This document shows, one piece after another, positions 61,606 to 64,000 of a stretch of DNA of 64,000 nt (positions are counted from its first letter, which is position 1; each line of letters begins with the position of its first letter). A program made the translations under genes and the position numbers. The notes under the pieces are model-generated. The model saw nothing but the letters and a program-made list of their open reading frames with translations. It made no database searches and was not told the origin of the DNA. Where the stretch lies: contig CAVYNE010000025.1 of the NCBI GenBank assembly GCA_963769715.1, positions 248,001 to 312,000 on the forward strand, in the 5' to 3' direction. The DNA is from Palsa-504 sp963769715. Lineage in GTDB: Bacteria; Actinomycetota; Actinomycetes; Streptosporangiales; Streptosporangiaceae.

Positions 61606-63864
61606 ATGAGCGCCAGGGGCCCTGGACATGACGGCCCAGACAGGCAGGAGCGTCTGGAGGAGCTGTTCGGAACCGTCGCGAGCCGCCGCCCAGGAGGAAG
61701 GCCAGCCGAGCAGGCCGCCCAGCGGTTCCGGGTAGGCGAGCTGCCCCCGCTGGCCGAGGGGTACACGGAAAGGCCCGATACCGCCCGCGGCATCATCGAC
61801 GCGCTCGTTCCCGGCTCGGCCGTAGCGCTCGTACCGGGTACGACCCCGGCCGAGGGTTCGTTGAACTGGCGAGGCGCATGTGGTAAGACCCAGGTTGCCG
61901 TGATCATCGCGGAATCGCTGTGGCGATCGGGCGCCATCGACGCGCTCATCTGGATCTCCGCCACCAACCGGGCAGCTGTCCTGTCCTGGTATGTGCAGGC
62001 TTCAGCGGCGGCCACCGGCATCGAGCCCACCGGCACGGCGGAATCGGTCGCGGCACGCTTCATCAGCTGGCTGAGCGCGACCAGCCAGCCCTGGCTGATC
62101 GTGCTCGACGACGTGCTCGAGCCGGCGGACCTGGACGGACTCTGGCCAGAGGGGCCGATGGGCCGGCTGCTGATCACCAGCACACAGTCCACGGTCGCCT
62201 CGGCGCGACCCGGGACGCAAGTGGTCCCGGTCGGCTTCTTCAGCGTGCGCGAAGCCCTCCAGTGCCTGACCGAACGGCTCAGCGCCAACCCGGCCCAGCG
62301 CCACGGCGCCATCGATCTGATCGAGGCGCTCGGCTGCGAGCCGCTGGCCGTCGCCCAGGTTTCCTCGGTCCTGGCGAACTCCACCCTCACCTATCTGGAC
62401 TACCGCGACTACTTCGCCCGCCGGCGGCAGCAGATCGGGGTGGCAGCGGGTGAGGTGCCCTCGGCGGCCGCGGTCACCTGGACGCTCTCCCTGGGACAGG
62501 CCGAATCGCTGCTCCCTGGCGCGTCGGTCCGGCTCATGCTGGTCCTCCTGGCCCTTCTCGACGGCCACGGGATCCCGGGCACCATCTTCAGCACGCCCAC
62601 CGTGGCCGCGTACCTAGGCGGAGCCGCTACCGGAGTCTCTTGGGCGGTCGACCCCAAGCCGGCCTGGGACGCGCTGCTCGCCATGGAACGGGTGGGCCTG
62701 ATCAACCTCAACCGGGCCGTCGCCCCACCGGCGATCCTGATGAGCTCCGTGCTCCAGGCGGCGATTAGGCTGGCCGCGCCCGCCAGCGTGCAGGATCCCG
62801 CGGCGCGCGCGGCCGCCAGCGCACTGCTCGAAGCGTGGCCGGCCGACGAGCCGGAGCCATGGACCGCGGTGAGCCTACGCGCGAACGCGGGCAGCCTGCA
62901 AGCCTCGGCCGGCGACGTGCTATGGGCCGAGGGATGCCATCCGGTACTGCTCCGGGCCGGTCGCAGCCTCGACGCCGCACGCCTAGTGGAACCGGCCGTG
63001 GCGTACTGGCAGGACCTGGCCGCCCAGTGCGAAACCAAGCTGCCGCCCTGTCACCAGGATGCCCAGGTCGTGGCCGCTCAGCTGGCCGCCGCTTTCCTGG
63101 CGGCCAGCCACGCAGGGGAGGCCGTGGACTGGTACCAGCGCGTACTGGCCGTGCGCAGCCGCGAGCTCGCGCCCGGTCACCCCGCGATCGTCGCGGCTCG
63201 CGTCAGCCTCGCCAAGGCCCTCCTCATGGCCGACGAGCCCGCGGGCGCGGTCACCGTGTTGCACCAGGCCGTCAGCGAATGCGAGCAGTTCCGCGGTCCC
63301 GGCCACCCGGACACCCTCAGCGCCAGGGATGAGCTAGCCGCCGCGTACCAAGCCGCAGGCGAAGCCGGATTGGCCATCGGGCTGCTGAGCCGCACCCTGG
63401 CCGATCGCGAACGCCTACAGGGATCGCGCCGGGCGGACACCATCATCACGCGGAACCGCCTCGCCGCGGCTTACCTGGCCGAAGGAAAGATCAAGGACGC
63501 TATCTCGCACTACAAGCGGGGCTTGTCCGACTGTGAGAAGGTTCTGGGCCGCGGCCACCCGGACACGCTCGCCGCCGCCGCAAACCTGGCCGCGGCCTAC
63601 GAGGCGGCCGGCCGGATGCCGACCGCGTTGCAGCTATCCGAGCAGACCTGCGCGGAATCTGAGCGGGTCCTCGGCCCCGACCACGCGGACACCCTGGCCC
63701 GCCTGGCCAACCTGGCGCACCTATACGACGCCGCAGGCCGTATAGCGGACGCGATAGCCGTGCTCCGCGAGACCGCCGCACGATGCGAGCGGCTCCTGCC
63801 CTCCGGGGACCCGCGCATCCAGGCGGTCCAGCACAGCCTGGCGGACATCGCAGGCGATGGCTGA
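61606..63864 (+). CDS. STAND-like NTPase with TPR tail, copy 3 (degenerate motifs)
   Basis: A 752-residue relative of the two STAND genes at 44-49.5 kb. The order is the same: FRVGELPPLAEGYTERPDTARGI, a P-loop, WLIVLDDVLEPADLDGLWPEGPMGRLL, the winged-helix region and a TPR tail (LADRERLQGSRRADTIITRNRLAAAYLAEGKIKDAI). The motifs differ: P-loop is RGACGKTQVAV (GGTGKT in the others), the sensor TTRLP is TSTQST, and GLPL is CEPLAV. ATP handling may be impaired or altered. ATG 61606 has GGAGGAGG upstream. It is divergent from the kinase-TPR gene. Confidence 0.85.
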   Translation: MSARGPGHDGPDRQERLEELFGTVASRRPGGRPAEQAAQRFRVGELPPLAEGYTERPDTARGIIDALVPGSAVALVPGTTPAEGSLNWRGACGKTQVAVIIAESLWRSGAIDALIWISATNRAAVLSWYVQASAAATGIEPTGTAESVAARFISWLSATSQPWLIVLDDVLEPADLDGLWPEGPMGRLLITSTQSTVASARPGTQVVPVGFFSVREALQCLTERLSANPAQRHGAIDLIEALGCEPLAVAQVSSVLANSTLTYLDYRDYFARRRQQIGVAAGEVPSAAAVTWTLSLGQAESLLPGASVRLMLVLLALLDGHGIPGTIFSTPTVAAYLGGAATGVSWAVDPKPAWDALLAMERVGLINLNRAVAPPAILMSSVLQAAIRLAAPASVQDPAARAAASALLEAWPADEPEPWTAVSLRANAGSLQASAGDVLWAEGCHPVLLRAGRSLDAARLVEPAVAYWQDLAAQCETKLPPCHQDAQVVAAQLAAAFLAASHAGEAVDWYQRVLAVRSRELAPGHPAIVAARVSLAKALLMADEPAGAVTVLHQAVSECEQFRGPGHPDTLSARDELAAAYQAAGEAGLAIGLLSRTLADRERLQGSRRADTIITRNRLAAAYLAEGKIKDAISHYKRGLSDCEKVLGRGHPDTLAAAANLAAAYEAAGRMPTALQLSEQTCAESERVLGPDHADTLARLANLAHLYDAAGRIADAIAVLRETAARCERLLPSGDPRIQAVQHSLADIAGDG

Positions 63865-63897
63865 CGCCTACGCGCAGTTGAAGACCTGGCCATATCC

Positions 63898-64000
63898 CTA
63901 ATCTTGCTCCGCTGGCTTGAGCTCGGCCGCGTGGTCGGGGACGTAGGCCTGCATGTCCCGGGGGATGCGGACGTATCCCTGCGAGGGCGGCCGCGGTGGC
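63898..64000 (-). CDS. C-terminal end of an unidentified protein (partial)
   Basis: The last 33 residues of a minus-strand frame end at TAG 63900-63898 and run off the window: PPRPPSQGYVRIPRDMQAYVPD and then HAAELKPAEQD. Amino-acid use looks natural, but the fragment is too short to identify. It converges with STAND copy 3, 33 bases past its stop. Confidence 0.45.
   Translation of the reverse strand, partial: PPRPPSQGYVRIPRDMQAYVPDHAAELKPAEQD

Overview
The window is very GC-rich DNA with many GTG and TTG starts. The order infB, DUF503, rbfA, truB, ribF and the catabolic, salvage and signalling genes point to a filamentous high-GC actinobacterium. Streptosporangiales or a close relative is my inference; no rRNA or other marker gene is present to prove it. 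I see no rRNA, no convincing tRNA and no CRISPR array.

Layout. 1-3.65 kb: the translation/RNA block infB (3' end), DUF503, rbfA, truB and ribF. 3.7-6.2 kb: a membrane protein, a serine hydrolase and a small VOC protein; the last two diverge from a region with twin palindromic operators. 6.2-25 kb: nucleoside uptake and salvage. This comprises a PmmB-type phospho-sugar mutase, a BMP-type nucleoside ABC importer (lipoprotein, ATPase, two permeases), cdd, deoA, add and upp. It is interrupted by a two-component system with a frameshifted regulator, an IS200/IS605-type element (intact TnpB, dead TnpA) between deoA and add, and a frameshifted Ser/Thr kinase facing an FHA-like protein. 24.7-30.2 kb: IclR regulator and pobA (4-hydroxybenzoate), an unknown protein, a methyltransferase and a DMT exporter. 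30.2-34.9 kb: a CGNR protein, an RHH-HTH-RHH regulator coupled to glpD, and divergent glpK. 35-37.4 kb: LigD-type polymerase and ATP-dependent ligase (NHEJ-type repair, no Ku here). 37.4-43.9 kb: SDR, APC permease, metallophosphoesterase, nucleotidyltransferase-fold protein and GMC oxidoreductase.

44-49.5 kb: two tandem paralogous STAND (NB-ARC-like) NTPases with TPR tails. A third, degenerate one lies at 61.6-63.9 kb, beside a divergent protein kinase that carries a TPR array of nearly identical 42-residue units. 50-58.2 kb: a VOC protein, a DnaA-box-like cluster upstream of a Nudix-like gene, a DapF-family epimerase, a diacylglycerol-kinase gene reading into a decayed decarboxylase, and the oxidative pentose phosphate group zwf, gnd, pgi.

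Two themes run through the window. First, at least eight unrelated genes carry in-frame tandem repeats with a 15-bp or 18-bp unit, including housekeeping truB and the sugar mutase. Second, several genes (response regulator, kinase, pobA, diacylglycerol kinase/decarboxylase region) are broken by apparent single-base indels, several in G/C runs. Read-level checking is needed to tell mutation from sequencing error.
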